Assembly: GCF_013214175.1 (NCBI RefSeq)
Contig: NZ_JABSPA010000004.1
Span: forward strand, 186,001-250,000
Length of the DNA: 64,000 bases
Source of the DNA: Colwellia sp.
GTDB taxonomy: Bacteria > Pseudomonadota > Gammaproteobacteria > Enterobacterales > Alteromonadaceae
Direction of reading: 5' to 3'
Shown here: in pieces, positions 9,004 to 17,888 of the stretch
Layout: the number at the start of each line of letters is the position of its first letter
How positions within the stretch are numbered: position 1 is the stretch's first letter
Program-made: the position numbers and the translations under genes
Notes under the pieces: generated by a model
Seen by the model: only the letters and a program-made list of their open reading frames with translations
What the model was told of the DNA's origin: nothing
The model's database searches: none

Positions 9004-11490
9004 ATGACCAGTAACTGTTTCCATTGTAGTGAAGTTATCCCCTCAGGTATTAACCTATTTGTTACCATCAATAAAATCAGCCGAGCTATGTGCTGCATTG
9101 GCTGTCAAGCTGTCTCACAAACCATAGTTGATAATGGTTTAACGCAATATTACTCTGTTAGAACTGAGCCGGCTCAAAGGGCACAGTCACTTGTGCCTGA
9201 ACAGTTGCAAAAGAACAAATTACTTGATGAAACAGTGTTCCAAAGTGAGTTTGTTTTTCAAAGTGATAGTCAGGACAAAGATAGCAAAGAAGCGATATTA
9301 AGCGTTGATGGCATGAGTTGTGCTGCCTGTGCCTGGCTTATCGAAATGCAACTAGATAAACTGCAAGGTTTAATCAGTATAACCGTTAATGCGACCACTC
9401 AAAGAGCAACGATTAAATGGCAAGATAGTGCGATAAAGTTAAGTGCTATTTTATTAGCTATCGAAAACATCGGCTATCAGGCACTGCCTTTTAAAGCTAA
9501 CGATGTAGAATTAAATAACAAAAAACAAAGTAAAGCCTTTATCAAACGTTTAGGCATTAGCGGTATATTAATGATGCAAATCATGATGATTGCTGTTGGT
9601 CTTTATTTTGGCGCATTTACTGATATGAATGAGCACAATAAAGTCTATTTACGCTGGGTCAGCTTTATCTTGGCAACGCCTATTATTTGTTATGGTGCAT
9701 TGCCCTTTTACACAGGGGCGATAACAGCCCTTAAAGCAAAACGCTTATCCATGGATGTGCCCGTCTCTATTGCTATTATTTTAGCCTTTACTGCCAGTGC
9801 TTGGGCAACCATTACTCAGCAAGGGGAAGTGTACTTCGAGTCTGTCTCCATGTTTACCTTCCTGCTTCTTATTGGTAAGTTTCTTGAATTCAGAGCCCGT
9901 TCGCGTGCCGCACAAGTCTCGGCTAATTTATTAAAACTAATGCCAATGACGGCGACTAAAGTGATTGCTGTCAACGATAACGCCGATGCACAAAGTAAAG
10001 CATTACTAAATAAAGAGACTCACACTAAGGAAGTCTTAGTTGCGGCAAAGCTGTTGATTAAAGGCGATACCGTTATTATAAAACCCGGTGAAGTTGTGCC
10101 CGCTGATGGTGTGATTACCTCAGGTACTAGCCAATTAAATGAGGCCATGCTTTCGGGCGAGCAATTACCTATAAGTAAAACAATAAATGACAGTGTCTTT
10201 GCTGGCACAATCAACGGCGATGGCAATATCACGGTGCAGGTAAAGCAGGCGACCGGCCAATCTTTTTTAAGCCAACTCATTCGTTTAAGTGAGCAGTCAC
10301 AAGCCCACAAACCTAAGATAGCTAAGTTATCGGATAAAATAGCACAGTATTTTGTTGCGCTTATTCTATTAACGTCTATTGCTACGGCCATTTACTGGCA
10401 GCAACATCTGCCAGAAGAAGCCTTTTGGATTACTCTTTCCGTCTTAGTTGCTACCTGCCCTTGTGCCCTTTCATTAGCAACACCAACCGGTTTAACCTGT
10501 GCAACCATACGTTTAAATCGTGCTGGCATCATGATTAAAGGCGGTCATGTTATGGAGACCATGCCAAAAATAAGCTGTTTTGCCTTTGATAAAACTGGCA
10601 CCTTAACCACAGGTGAATTTACCATTGATAAACTTGAGTTAATCGACAACAGCTCAAAGGATACTGACCAAAAATACAGCCAAGAACAAGTACTCGCCAT
10701 TGCCGCAGCATTAGAGGCGCACTCTGAACACCCTATTGCCAAACCTTTTGCCGAACATAGAAATTACAACCTAAGGGCACAAGAAGTGAAAGTGCATTCT
10801 GGTCAAGGTGTTAGCGGCACTATTGATAATGTTAACTATGCCATTGGTAAATTCTCTTGGTTGCAAAAAAGTGTTCAGTTAGACAGTGACCAAGCAGAGT
10901 ATTTAAAGGATAGCAGCTGTATTTTAGTGGCAAATAAGCAAATTATTGCTGCCTTTTACTTAGTTGATCAAATTCGTGAGCAGGCCTTTGAGCTAATTGC
11001 TAACCTCAATAAGCAACACAAGACCTTATTATTATCCGGTGATAGTCAACTAGCCTGTGACAATATCGCGCAAAAGCTGCCCATTAATACCGTGTTGGGC
11101 GGTTTAAGTGCCCAAGACAAAATGCAGCAGATTAAACATGCCCAGATACAAGGCTTTAAAGTAGCTATGACAGGGGATGGAGTTAACGACTCACCAGTAT
11201 TTGGTGCCGCACATGTATCAATAGCCATGGGGTGTGGCGCAGATATCACCAAAAGTGGCGCCGATGTAATTTTACTTAATAACAAACTAAGTAGCATCAA
11301 TATCTTGATAAAAGTCTCTCATCGCACCCGTCGAATAATTTTCCAAAACTACTTATGGGCCTTTGGTTATAATGCTATTGTATTACCCCTTGCTGTGTCA
11401 GGTTATATCACACCTTATATGGCCGTAATTGGCATGTCGGCGAGCTCGATTTTAGTGATTACCAATTCTTTACGTTTACTTAAAGACTAA
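9004..11490 (+). CDS. ccoI: Copper-translocating P1B-type ATPase for cbb3 oxidase assembly
   Basis: Exports copper to the periplasm for CuB of the cbb3 oxidase. The 828 residues show an N-terminal cysteine cluster (C5, C8, C30, C31, C34), a heavy-metal-associated domain with GMSCAAC at 103-109, the actuator LSGEQLP near 383, the transmembrane metal motif CPC at 485-487, the phosphorylation site DKTGT with D529, and the hinge MTGDGVNDSP. The extra N-terminal cluster is characteristic of FixI/CcoI rather than CopA. It lies between fixH and ccoS as in other cco loci. Confidence 0.95.
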   Translation: MTSNCFHCSEVIPSGINLFVTINKISRAMCCIGCQAVSQTIVDNGLTQYYSVRTEPAQRAQSLVPEQLQKNKLLDETVFQSEFVFQSDSQDKDSKEAILSVDGMSCAACAWLIEMQLDKLQGLISITVNATTQRATIKWQDSAIKLSAILLAIENIGYQALPFKANDVELNNKKQSKAFIKRLGISGILMMQIMMIAVGLYFGAFTDMNEHNKVYLRWVSFILATPIICYGALPFYTGAITALKAKRLSMDVPVSIAIILAFTASAWATITQQGEVYFESVSMFTFLLLIGKFLEFRARSRAAQVSANLLKLMPMTATKVIAVNDNADAQSKALLNKETHTKEVLVAAKLLIKGDTVIIKPGEVVPADGVITSGTSQLNEAMLSGEQLPISKTINDSVFAGTINGDGNITVQVKQATGQSFLSQLIRLSEQSQAHKPKIAKLSDKIAQYFVALILLTSIATAIYWQQHLPEEAFWITLSVLVATCPCALSLATPTGLTCATIRLNRAGIMIKGGHVMETMPKISCFAFDKTGTLTTGEFTIDKLELIDNSSKDTDQKYSQEQVLAIAAALEAHSEHPIAKPFAEHRNYNLRAQEVKVHSGQGVSGTIDNVNYAIGKFSWLQKSVQLDSDQAEYLKDSSCILVANKQIIAAFYLVDQIREQAFELIANLNKQHKTLLLSGDSQLACDNIAQKLPINTVLGGLSAQDKMQQIKHAQIQGFKVAMTGDGVNDSPVFGAAHVSIAMGCGADITKSGADVILLNNKLSSINILIKVSHRTRRIIFQNYLWAFGYNAIVLPLAVSGYITPYMAVIGMSASSILVITNSLRLLKD

Positions 11491-11627
11491 ACGAAATAGT
11501 AAACTAAAAAGAAAGCTAAAGAATAAGTTGAAGGTAACTAGTCAGCGACAGGTAAACAAGTAACCTTGTTGTGAATAGATTAGTTATCAATGCATAATTT
11601 ATGAACTAATCAGTTGTGAGCAAAAAA

Positions 11628-11843
11628 ATGAGCATTATTTATATTTTAATCCCTGTCGCCGTGTTATTAACCGCTTTGGGCATTTATCTGTTTTTCTGGG
11701 CAGTGAAAGCTGAACAATTTGATGACCTTGAAAAGCAAGGCATGAGTATTCTTTTTGATGATGAACCAGTAAATAATATCAGCAAAGAAAAGCAAGAGGA
11801 TGAAGTAGAAAACAGTACAAAACAGCAGGAAAACCTCAAATAA
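11628..11843 (+). CDS. ccoS: cbb3-type oxidase assembly protein CcoS
   Basis: Small membrane protein required for cofactor insertion into cbb3 oxidase in studied bacteria. From ATG 11628 it has 71 residues, with one helix (about 3-24) followed by the diagnostic FFWAVKAEQFDDLEKQGMSILFDDE. An in-frame GTG at 11616 would add four residues; I prefer the ATG because the helix then starts at the N-terminus as in homologues. The next gene starts three bases after its stop. Confidence 0.9.
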   Translation: MSIIYILIPVAVLLTALGIYLFFWAVKAEQFDDLEKQGMSILFDDEPVNNISKEKQEDEVENSTKQQENLK

Positions 11844-11846
11844 CCA

Positions 11847-12596
11847 ATGGACTTAGATCTGTTCTCCGCTTTTATCATCGGCTTACTTGGCTCTGGTCAC
11901 TGTTTAGCTATGTGTGGTGGCATTACCACTATGCTCACTTCGGCTATTGATAAGCCTGTAAATATGCGCACTGCTAAAGCCAGCGGCCAAGGCGATATCC
12001 CGGTCAATGTAACTTCACCTCAGCCAAGCTGCTCACCCTATACATTTCGCTTGAACTTAGTCTTTTTTTACCATATTGGACGTATTGCTAGTTATTGTTT
12101 AATTGGCGCAATCGTCGGTTTCACAGGCTCAATAGCCGCTAAAAATATTGGTATACCTATTGCCGGTTTACGTTTGCTTGCTGCCGTATTTCTCATTTTA
12201 CTGGGTTTATATATTGGAAAATGGCTTTTATGGCTCAACCGCATTGAAGCACTAGGTAAAGGTTTATGGGGTTATTTATCGCCAATGGCTAAACATGTTA
12301 TTCCTGTTGATAATCGCAAAAAAGCCCTGGGTTTAGGTGCTTTATGGGGATGGTTACCTTGTGGCTTGGTATATTCAACCCTCACCTGGTCACTTGCTAG
12401 TGGCAGTAGCTTAACCGGCGCCACTATCATGCTTTTTTTCGGTTTAGGGACTTTACCGGCCTTAATCGCATTATCACTTGGTATCGGTAGTATAAAAAAA
12501 CTACTGGTTAAAAACGCTTTTAGAAAAGCCATGGCAATCTCTCTTATCGGCTATGGTGTATATAGTTTTACTGTTGCATTTCAACTAACGTTCTAA
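11847..12596 (+). CDS. Sulfite exporter TauE/SafE-like membrane protein of the cco locus
   Basis: A 249-residue polytopic inner-membrane protein with about six helices. It starts with the motif FIIGLLGSGHCLAMCGG, whose conserved GHCxxMCGG is typical of the SafE/UreH-like family that follows ccoS in Shewanella and Pseudomonas. Its position suggests a role in copper or redox supply to oxidase assembly, but that is inference. GWLPCGLVYS carries another conserved cysteine. The stop codon abuts the left end of an interspersed repeat. Confidence 0.8.
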   Translation: MDLDLFSAFIIGLLGSGHCLAMCGGITTMLTSAIDKPVNMRTAKASGQGDIPVNVTSPQPSCSPYTFRLNLVFFYHIGRIASYCLIGAIVGFTGSIAAKNIGIPIAGLRLLAAVFLILLGLYIGKWLLWLNRIEALGKGLWGYLSPMAKHVIPVDNRKKALGLGALWGWLPCGLVYSTLTWSLASGSSLTGATIMLFFGLGTLPALIALSLGIGSIKKLLVKNAFRKAMAISLIGYGVYSFTVAFQLTF

Positions 12597-12937
12597 TAAT
12601 ACCAATTGAAATAATGAATCGACCAACTTAGAGCTTCAGTAACGAGGTTAGAACAAACAAAATGAGTTAAACATAGTTGATCTATATTTTATTAATTTTG
12701 TGATGTTATCAGTTTGCTTCTGAGTTCCCAAAGGGCGAGTATCTAATAAAAGGTAAAGGCTTATATGCTAAGTTATTGATTTTTACCAGAACGGTACAGG
12801 TAGTACCTTATTAGATAATGCAGGAGCAATTATTCTGAGCATATTCTCCTGAATAACCATTCTCTTCAATCAATGCCTTGCCTCTAAGCCTTTTAATTCT
12901 CGCTAAGTGGTGTACTCATTAATTCAATTGGTATAAC
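12597..12937. repeat. Interspersed repeat with 12-bp terminal inverted repeats (MITE-like)
   Basis: The segment begins ATACCAATTGAA (12599-12610) and ends with its exact complement TTCAATTGGTAT (12923-12934). Inner stretches, including CAATGCCTTGCCTCTAAGCC and a CCCAAAGGG motif, recur in inverse orientation in the copy at 56671-56937. It codes for no transposase, so it is probably a non-autonomous element. It fills nearly all of the gap between the SafE-like gene and fnr. Confidence 0.75.
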
Positions 12938-12985
12938 ATACTCGTCTTAAAGTTAGCTAAAATAGCTACATCAAAGAGTAATATC

Positions 12986-13705
12986 ATGCAAAATAAAAGT
13001 TGTCCTGCGACACAACATATCAACTGTCAAAACTGTAGTATTAGTGAGCTATGTTTACCGTTTACTTTAAATGATAAAGAACTTGATACCCTTGATAATA
13101 TAATTGACCGTAAGCGCCCTATTCATAAAGGCGATAAAATTTTTCATGATGGTCAAGAATTACATGCTTTATATGCGATACGCTCAGGCACATTTAAAAC
13201 GTTTACCGTTAATCAACAGGGAGAAGAACAAATTACTGGCTTTCATTTAGCTGGCGATTTACTTGGTTTTGATGCCATTGCTGAAAACTCTCACCCTAGT
13301 TTTGCCCAAGCACTAGAAACCTCGATGGTTTGTGAGATCCCTTATGCAAACTTAGATGAATTATCTAATACTATGCCTAAGCTTAAAAAGCAGGTATTAC
13401 GTTTGATGAGTAACGAAATTAAAACCGATCAGGAAATGCTTACCCTACTAAATAGAAAGAATGCTGAACAACGTGTCGCTACTTTCATCGTCAGCTTAAG
13501 TGAGCGTTATCATGCCCGTGGTTTATCTGCGTCAGAGTTTCGCTTAACCATGACCCGCAGTGACATTGGTAATTATATTGGTTTAACCGTTGAAACTATT
13601 AGCCGTTTATTAAATCGCTTTCATAAAAGTGGCTTAATCAAAGTCGATGGTAAATTAATTGCAATACTAGATAATGACAAACTTTGCGAAACCGCTGCGC
13701 TATAA
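12986..13705 (+). CDS. fnr: Oxygen-responsive regulator FNR (EtrA/Anr type)
   Basis: Global anaerobic regulator with an oxygen-labile 4Fe-4S cluster. The 239 residues carry C14-x2-C17-x5-C23 and C116 (SMVCEIP), followed by the cAMP-receptor-like barrel and a helix-turn-helix reading [20 protein letters not shown], with E203, S206 and R207 for TTGAT recognition. Identity with E. coli FNR is evident by eye over the whole length. It lies between the cco locus and uspE; fnr-uspE adjacency is widely conserved. It probably acts on the FNR box upstream of ccoN. Confidence 0.95.
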   Translation: MQNKSCPATQHINCQNCSISELCLPFTLNDKELDTLDNIIDRKRPIHKGDKIFHDGQELHALYAIRSGTFKTFTVNQQGEEQITGFHLAGDLLGFDAIAENSHPSFAQALETSMVCEIPYANLDELSNTMPKLKKQVLRLMSNEIKTDQEMLTLLNRKNAEQRVATFIVSLSERYHARGLSASEFRLTMTRSDIGNYIGLTVETISRLLNRFHKSGLIKVDGKLIAILDNDKLCETAAL

Positions 13706-13793
13706 CTCTTTAGCTATCTCCTTGCTATGGTTTATTTTGATTAAGAAATAATTAAGCCATAGCAAAACTAAGCTTAACTAATCTTAACTAATC

Positions 13794-13807
13794 TTGATTT
13801 AAAACAA
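13794..13807. promoter_or_regulatory. Possible FNR box upstream of uspE
   Basis: TTGAT-TTAA-AACAA matches the FNR consensus except for one base in the right half. It is centred about 70 bp upstream of the uspE start. Confidence 0.4.
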
Positions 13808-13870
13808 GCATTAACTTGTCAACTTTGCTATAAATAACGTAACGTTATTTTTAGTTTGCCAGAGGTTGCT

Positions 13871-14818
13871 ATGGAAATGTATCAAAATATCCTTGTTGTC
13901 ATTGATCCAACAACAGAAGATCAAAAAGCCCTTAAAAGAGCCATCGAGCTTGCCTCAAGAATTACTACCGCGAATGCTGACCATCAAATAAATATTACTG
14001 CTTTTTTTAGCATTTTTGATTTCTCTTATGAGATGACCACTATTTTATCCAGTGGCGAGCGCGATACCATGCGCCAAATGGTTATTAAAGAAAAACAACT
14101 TTGGCTAGATGATGTTATCTCAGCCACGAATAGCCAAATAGACATCACCAGTAAAGTGGTATGGCATAATCGTCCTTTTGAAGCCATTATTGGCCAAGTC
14201 ATTGATCACAATCATGACTTAGTAATGAAGGGCACCCACCAGCATGATAAATTTAAATCTGTAATATTTACGCCAACCGATTGGCATATTCTGCGAAAAT
14301 GTCCTTGTCCGGTATTATTGGTTAAAGAGCATGAATGGCCAGAGCAAGGCAATATTCTCGCCGCTCTTCATGTCGGTAGTGATGAGACTGAACATTTATC
14401 TTTAAACAATACCATTACCAAACAAGCAAAAAATATTGCTCAGTTAATTACCGCTAATGTGCACTTAGTTAACTCCTACCCTGGTACCCCAGTAAATATT
14501 GCTATTGAAATCCCAGAGTTTGATGCCAGTGAATACAATAATGCCATGCAAGCACACCATAAAGAGGCAATGAACAAGCATGCTAATAGCTTTGATATAC
14601 CTTTAACTAACACTCATGTTGAAGAAGGGTTACCAGAAACAGTTATTGAGCAAGTAGCCTTAGAAATTGATGCCGAATTAGTTATTTTAGGCACTGTTGG
14701 CCGCACGGGAATTTCCGCAGCGCTGATAGGCAATACTGCAGAGCATGTTATAGACCAATTAAACTGTGATGTACTGGCACTAAAACCCGACGGTTATGTG
14801 TCACCACTTGCTGATTAA
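13871..14818 (+). CDS. uspE: Tandem-domain universal stress protein E
   Basis: Cytoplasmic stress protein with two UspA folds, about residues 1-150 and 165-310. It starts MEMYQNILVVIDP. The second domain ends ELVILGTVGRTGISAALIGNTAEHVID, the ATP-binding GxxG-type loop of Usp proteins; the first has the related DLVMKGTHQHDK. I choose ATG 13871 because AGAGG lies 5-9 bases upstream; an in-frame TTG at 13856 is unlikely. The gene follows fnr as in E. coli and Shewanella and ends at a terminator. Confidence 0.9.
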   Translation: MEMYQNILVVIDPTTEDQKALKRAIELASRITTANADHQINITAFFSIFDFSYEMTTILSSGERDTMRQMVIKEKQLWLDDVISATNSQIDITSKVVWHNRPFEAIIGQVIDHNHDLVMKGTHQHDKFKSVIFTPTDWHILRKCPCPVLLVKEHEWPEQGNILAALHVGSDETEHLSLNNTITKQAKNIAQLITANVHLVNSYPGTPVNIAIEIPEFDASEYNNAMQAHHKEAMNKHANSFDIPLTNTHVEEGLPETVIEQVALEIDAELVILGTVGRTGISAALIGNTAEHVIDQLNCDVLALKPDGYVSPLAD

Positions 14819-14846
14819 GCTTACACTGACAATTAATATGAAAACG

Positions 14847-14876
14847 AAAGGGCAAACTTAATAAGTTAGCCCTTTT
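14847..14876 (+). terminator. Rho-independent terminator after uspE
   Basis: An AAAGGGC-x-AACTT arm pairs with AAGTT-x-GCCC and then TTTT, 28 bases after the uspE stop. Confidence 0.75.
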
Positions 14877-14917
14877 CTATATACTTCGCTTAATATTTTT
14901 TTCGCTAAAAACTAATA

Positions 14918-15073
14918 ATACTAGTTTCATTAAGTTTGTGATCTTGTTTTGCGTAGGAAAAAATCAAAGCAAGGCGCTCGATTGAACAATAGCTGGCTAT
15001 TGGGATTGAGAGCAACGCCGCCTTGAAGTATTTTAACCAGTACAAGTGGGCAATAATTTAATTAAATTGGTAT
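14918..15073. repeat. Short interspersed repeat with ATAC-type inverted ends
   Basis: The 156-bp element starts ATACTAGTTTCATTAAG and ends AATTTAATTAAATTGGTAT. Its interior has an imperfect hairpin around CAATAGCTGGCTATTG. The ends resemble those of the longer repeats at 12597 and 56671, but the interior is different. Its right end overlaps the last codons and stop of pxpC. Confidence 0.6.
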
Positions 15074-16042
15074 AAGCTGTGTTTGGTTAAAGCGGCTTAA
15101 ATTAAGATGAAACATGTTATCGGCTTTTGACATAGAAATAGGCTCAAAACGCACGCTATCACCTTGACGTAATTGCGCAAGCTTAGCGCAATCTGTTGAA
15201 ATCACCGCGCCTATTTTAGGATAACCACCAATAGTTTGCCTGTCATTAAGTAATACTATTGGCTGACCGTCTGCCGGTATTTGTACCGCGCCATAACAAA
15301 TGCCTTCGGATAAAATGCCCTTAACATCTGCCTTTACCGCTCGCCCCTGCAAACGATAACCCATACGGTCCCAGTGTTTACTGACTTGATACTCATTAGC
15401 AAAGAACAGTTTTTTCTCTATCGCCGAGAAATGCCGCTGCTGATAACTTAATATTGTGTGTAACACCACCTCATTGCTATAGTGTGGTTGCTGATGCTCA
15501 GCTAACATTAGCTGTTTAAGTTTATCGTCATCTCTCAACATGGTGTGGCAGGGTAAGACATCATTGACGGCGAGTTTATCGCCATTTAAGCCACCTACTG
15601 ACTCTCGACATACTGTAGCTGTACTGCCAAAGCTGGCTTTAATAACAAAGCCACCCGCTACCGCTAAATAACAACGTACACCAACGGGGGCATAAGCTAA
15701 TTTGATAGTATCCCCTGCTTTAACAGAAAAACTTTGCCACAGTAATCTTTGTCGACCATTGATTGTCAGCGGCATGGGTGCACCAGTAACGGCAATGACA
15801 CAATCAACTTGTGCGGTTAACTCTAAGCCGCCTAAATTAATTTCAATGGCTGTGCTATTGAGTTCATTACCACAAAGTCTATTTGCCCAATAAAAGGCTA
15901 ATGAGTCTGCAGGGCCGCCGTTGGTGAGTCCTAAATTAAAAGCACCATATCGACCTGAGTCTTGAACCAAGCTCAACACACCAGCGTTAGTGACTAAAAG
16001 TCCCAGGGCGTTATTACTCGCTTTAGCTATTACCTTAGTCAT
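15062..16042 (-). CDS. pxpC: 5-oxoprolinase subunit C (biotin-dependent carboxyltransferase family)
   Basis: Part of the ATP-dependent PxpABC 5-oxoprolinase that opens pyroglutamate to glutamate. The 326-residue protein has the family marks GVLSLVQDSGRYGAFNLGLTNGGPADSLAF near the N-terminus, ITGAP-like AVTGAPMPLTING, and RMGYRLQG...GILSEGICYGAVQIPADGQPIVLLNDRQTIGGYPK. It is last in the pxpA-pxpB-pxpC operon, 90 bases after pxpB. The last four codons and the stop lie inside the end of the repeat at 14918-15073, so the native C-terminus may have been altered slightly. Confidence 0.9.
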   Translation of the reverse strand: MTKVIAKASNNALGLLVTNAGVLSLVQDSGRYGAFNLGLTNGGPADSLAFYWANRLCGNELNSTAIEINLGGLELTAQVDCVIAVTGAPMPLTINGRQRLLWQSFSVKAGDTIKLAYAPVGVRCYLAVAGGFVIKASFGSTATVCRESVGGLNGDKLAVNDVLPCHTMLRDDDKLKQLMLAEHQQPHYSNEVVLHTILSYQQRHFSAIEKKLFFANEYQVSKHWDRMGYRLQGRAVKADVKGILSEGICYGAVQIPADGQPIVLLNDRQTIGGYPKIGAVISTDCAKLAQLRQGDSVRFEPISMSKADNMFHLNLSRFNQTQLIPI

Positions 16043-16132
16043 AAATATACTTCATACAGCTATTACCTTCATTTCAGCACTCACTTGCTCGCTTAACCAT
16101 TTTGAATTGATATTGGCTATGTTTCATAAACA

Positions 16133-16858
16133 TCAAGGTAATTTACCGCCTAACTCAAGATACTGCTGCTTATCAATGGCGAAAAATTTAACTCTATCAC
16201 CTACCGCAACCGGCATTATTTGCTCTGCTTGAGCATTAAACATATCAAGTGGACATAAAGCTATGATATTCCAACCACCTGGGGACTCGGCAGGATAAAC
16301 AGCTGTTTGTCTATCAGCAATAGCGACAGCGCCTTTTGGGACTTTTAATCTGGGTGTAGCTAATCTTGGCATCGCAATACGCTTATCAACTTCCCCTAAA
16401 TAAGCAAACCCTGGCGCAAAGCCGATGGCATAAACACGATATTCTTGACCTTGATGTAAGTCGATAACTTGCTCGACACTGAGCTTAGCGTGCTTGGCAA
16501 TTCGCGCCAAGTCCACACCCGATTCGAGTGAATAATAAGCCGGCAGCTCAATTAATTTGCTCGCTCTACTATTGCTGTGGTCATGTGGTTTTAATAGTTT
16601 TTTCAGTTCGTTGCGTAAATGATGGTGGTCAATTTCAAGTAAATTAAACACCACTAAAATAGAGGCATATGATGGGATAAGATCAACAATTTCTGCTGAT
16701 AAATTTTGACGTATAAGTTGCTCTGCTTGCTCAACCTTACTGCTAATCTCTGGAGTAATGACTGCTGTTGTCTGCTCATTATCAGAAAAGTAAAGTATCA
16801 GAGCATTTTCACCGGCAAGTTCAAGGTGAATTGAATCATTAATTTTCATAGGCTGCAT
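16133..16858 (-). CDS. pxpB: 5-oxoprolinase subunit B
   Basis: KipI-like subunit of 5-oxoprolinase, 241 residues. Typical motifs are GENALILYFSD at the start, LIPSYASILVVF, and the block YAIGFAPGFAYLGEVDKRIAMPRLATPRLKVPKGAVAIADRQTAVYPAESPGGWNIIA (quoted in part). It acts with PxpC and PxpA in the cytoplasm. An ATG at 16849 is an alternative start. It lies 73 bases after pxpA and 90 before pxpC. Confidence 0.9.
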   Translation of the reverse strand: MQPMKINDSIHLELAGENALILYFSDNEQTTAVITPEISSKVEQAEQLIRQNLSAEIVDLIPSYASILVVFNLLEIDHHHLRNELKKLLKPHDHSNSRASKLIELPAYYSLESGVDLARIAKHAKLSVEQVIDLHQGQEYRVYAIGFAPGFAYLGEVDKRIAMPRLATPRLKVPKGAVAIADRQTAVYPAESPGGWNIIALCPLDMFNAQAEQIMPVAVGDRVKFFAIDKQQYLELGGKLP

Positions 16859-16931
16859 GTATCATTAACGTTAATTACCCTAGACATCAGCTACCTTTGA
16901 CCTAGCTACCTTCAACAAAGTACCTTCAATA

Positions 16932-17663
16932 TTAGCGCAGCAAAGCTTTAATTTCGCCAATGGCTTGTAAGCCTGCAATATTATCACCATGAACACAGAT
17001 GCTATCGACATTAAGCTTAAGTACTTTACCTGATAAGGTAGTAACAGTGCCTTGCTCTGTTAACTGCTTAACTTGCGCTAGCATTGCGGCTTTATTTAAC
17101 ACTGCGCCCGCTTGGCTGCGAGCGACTAACCTGCCGTCATCGTCATAACAGCGATCGGCAAAGGCCTCTGCATACACCGCTATACCAAATTCATTCGCTT
17201 GTGCTTTAAATGCCGCCAACTCAGGTGTAGCTTGTAACATCAAGGTTAGTTTTTTCGGATATTGACTTAACGCCGCTAAGATAGCGGTAAATACTTCAGC
17301 TTTAGCCATCATATCGTTATAAAGCGCACCATGTGGCTTAACATAATCTATCGACAAGCCTTGTGCACTTGCCATACCGTCTAACGCTGCGACTTGATAA
17401 TGGATAAGGGCAATAATTTCCTCAGAGGAACAAGCCATTGAACGTCGACCAAAGCCAACTAAGTCAGGGTAGCTCGGATGGGCGCCAACACTTACTTGAT
17501 GTTGCTTAGCGAGTGCCAATGTTTTTTGCATCACCAAGGGATCACCGCCATGAAAACCGCAGGCAATATTGGCTTGATCAATATAAGGCATAACCTCACT
17601 ATCGTGACCCATGGTCCATGCGCCAAAGCTTTCACCTAAATCACAGTTTAATTTTATCTTCAT
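16932..17663 (-). CDS. pxpA: 5-oxoprolinase subunit A (LamB/YcsF family)
   Basis: The 243-residue LamB/YcsF protein starts KIKLNCDLGESFGAW and has IACGFHGGDP, SVGAHPSYPDLVGFGRR, VKPHGALYN and SICVHGDN, the standard conserved blocks. It is the first gene of a three-gene operon for 5-oxoproline recycling. No clear Shine-Dalgarno or regulator site was seen upstream. Confidence 0.93.
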   Translation of the reverse strand: MKIKLNCDLGESFGAWTMGHDSEVMPYIDQANIACGFHGGDPLVMQKTLALAKQHQVSVGAHPSYPDLVGFGRRSMACSSEEIIALIHYQVAALDGMASAQGLSIDYVKPHGALYNDMMAKAEVFTAILAALSQYPKKLTLMLQATPELAAFKAQANEFGIAVYAEAFADRCYDDDGRLVARSQAGAVLNKAAMLAQVKQLTEQGTVTTLSGKVLKLNVDSICVHGDNIAGLQAIGEIKALLR

Positions 17664-17803
17664 CAGCGTTCGCCATGGCTTTTCTAATTAAGTAGCTGCT
17701 CTAATTAAGCACCAGCTTACCCTTTCTCATTGATATAAAGATTATATACCCAAACTAAGTTGTTGAAGTAGTAACTTATTTAACAATAAACATATTAAAT
17801 AGC

Positions 17804-17838
17804 ATAAAAAAACCGACCAGTGGGGACACAGGTCGGCT
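17804..17838 (-). terminator. Terminator of the dioxygenase gene
   Basis: On the minus strand a CCGACC/GGTCGG stem with an inner GTG/CAC pair is followed by a T8 run. The design matches the hairpin at 38607-38641. Confidence 0.8.
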
Positions 17839-17888
17839 GAACATAGCGATAAAAATTAGTGAAACTCGTTAAGTTAAATTGAATTAGG

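Noticed and set aside
13722..13765. Hairpin TTGCTATGG/CCATAGCAA after fnr
   Set aside because: The stem is real but the loop is about 26 bases and there is no T-run on the plus strand, so I do not call it a terminator.
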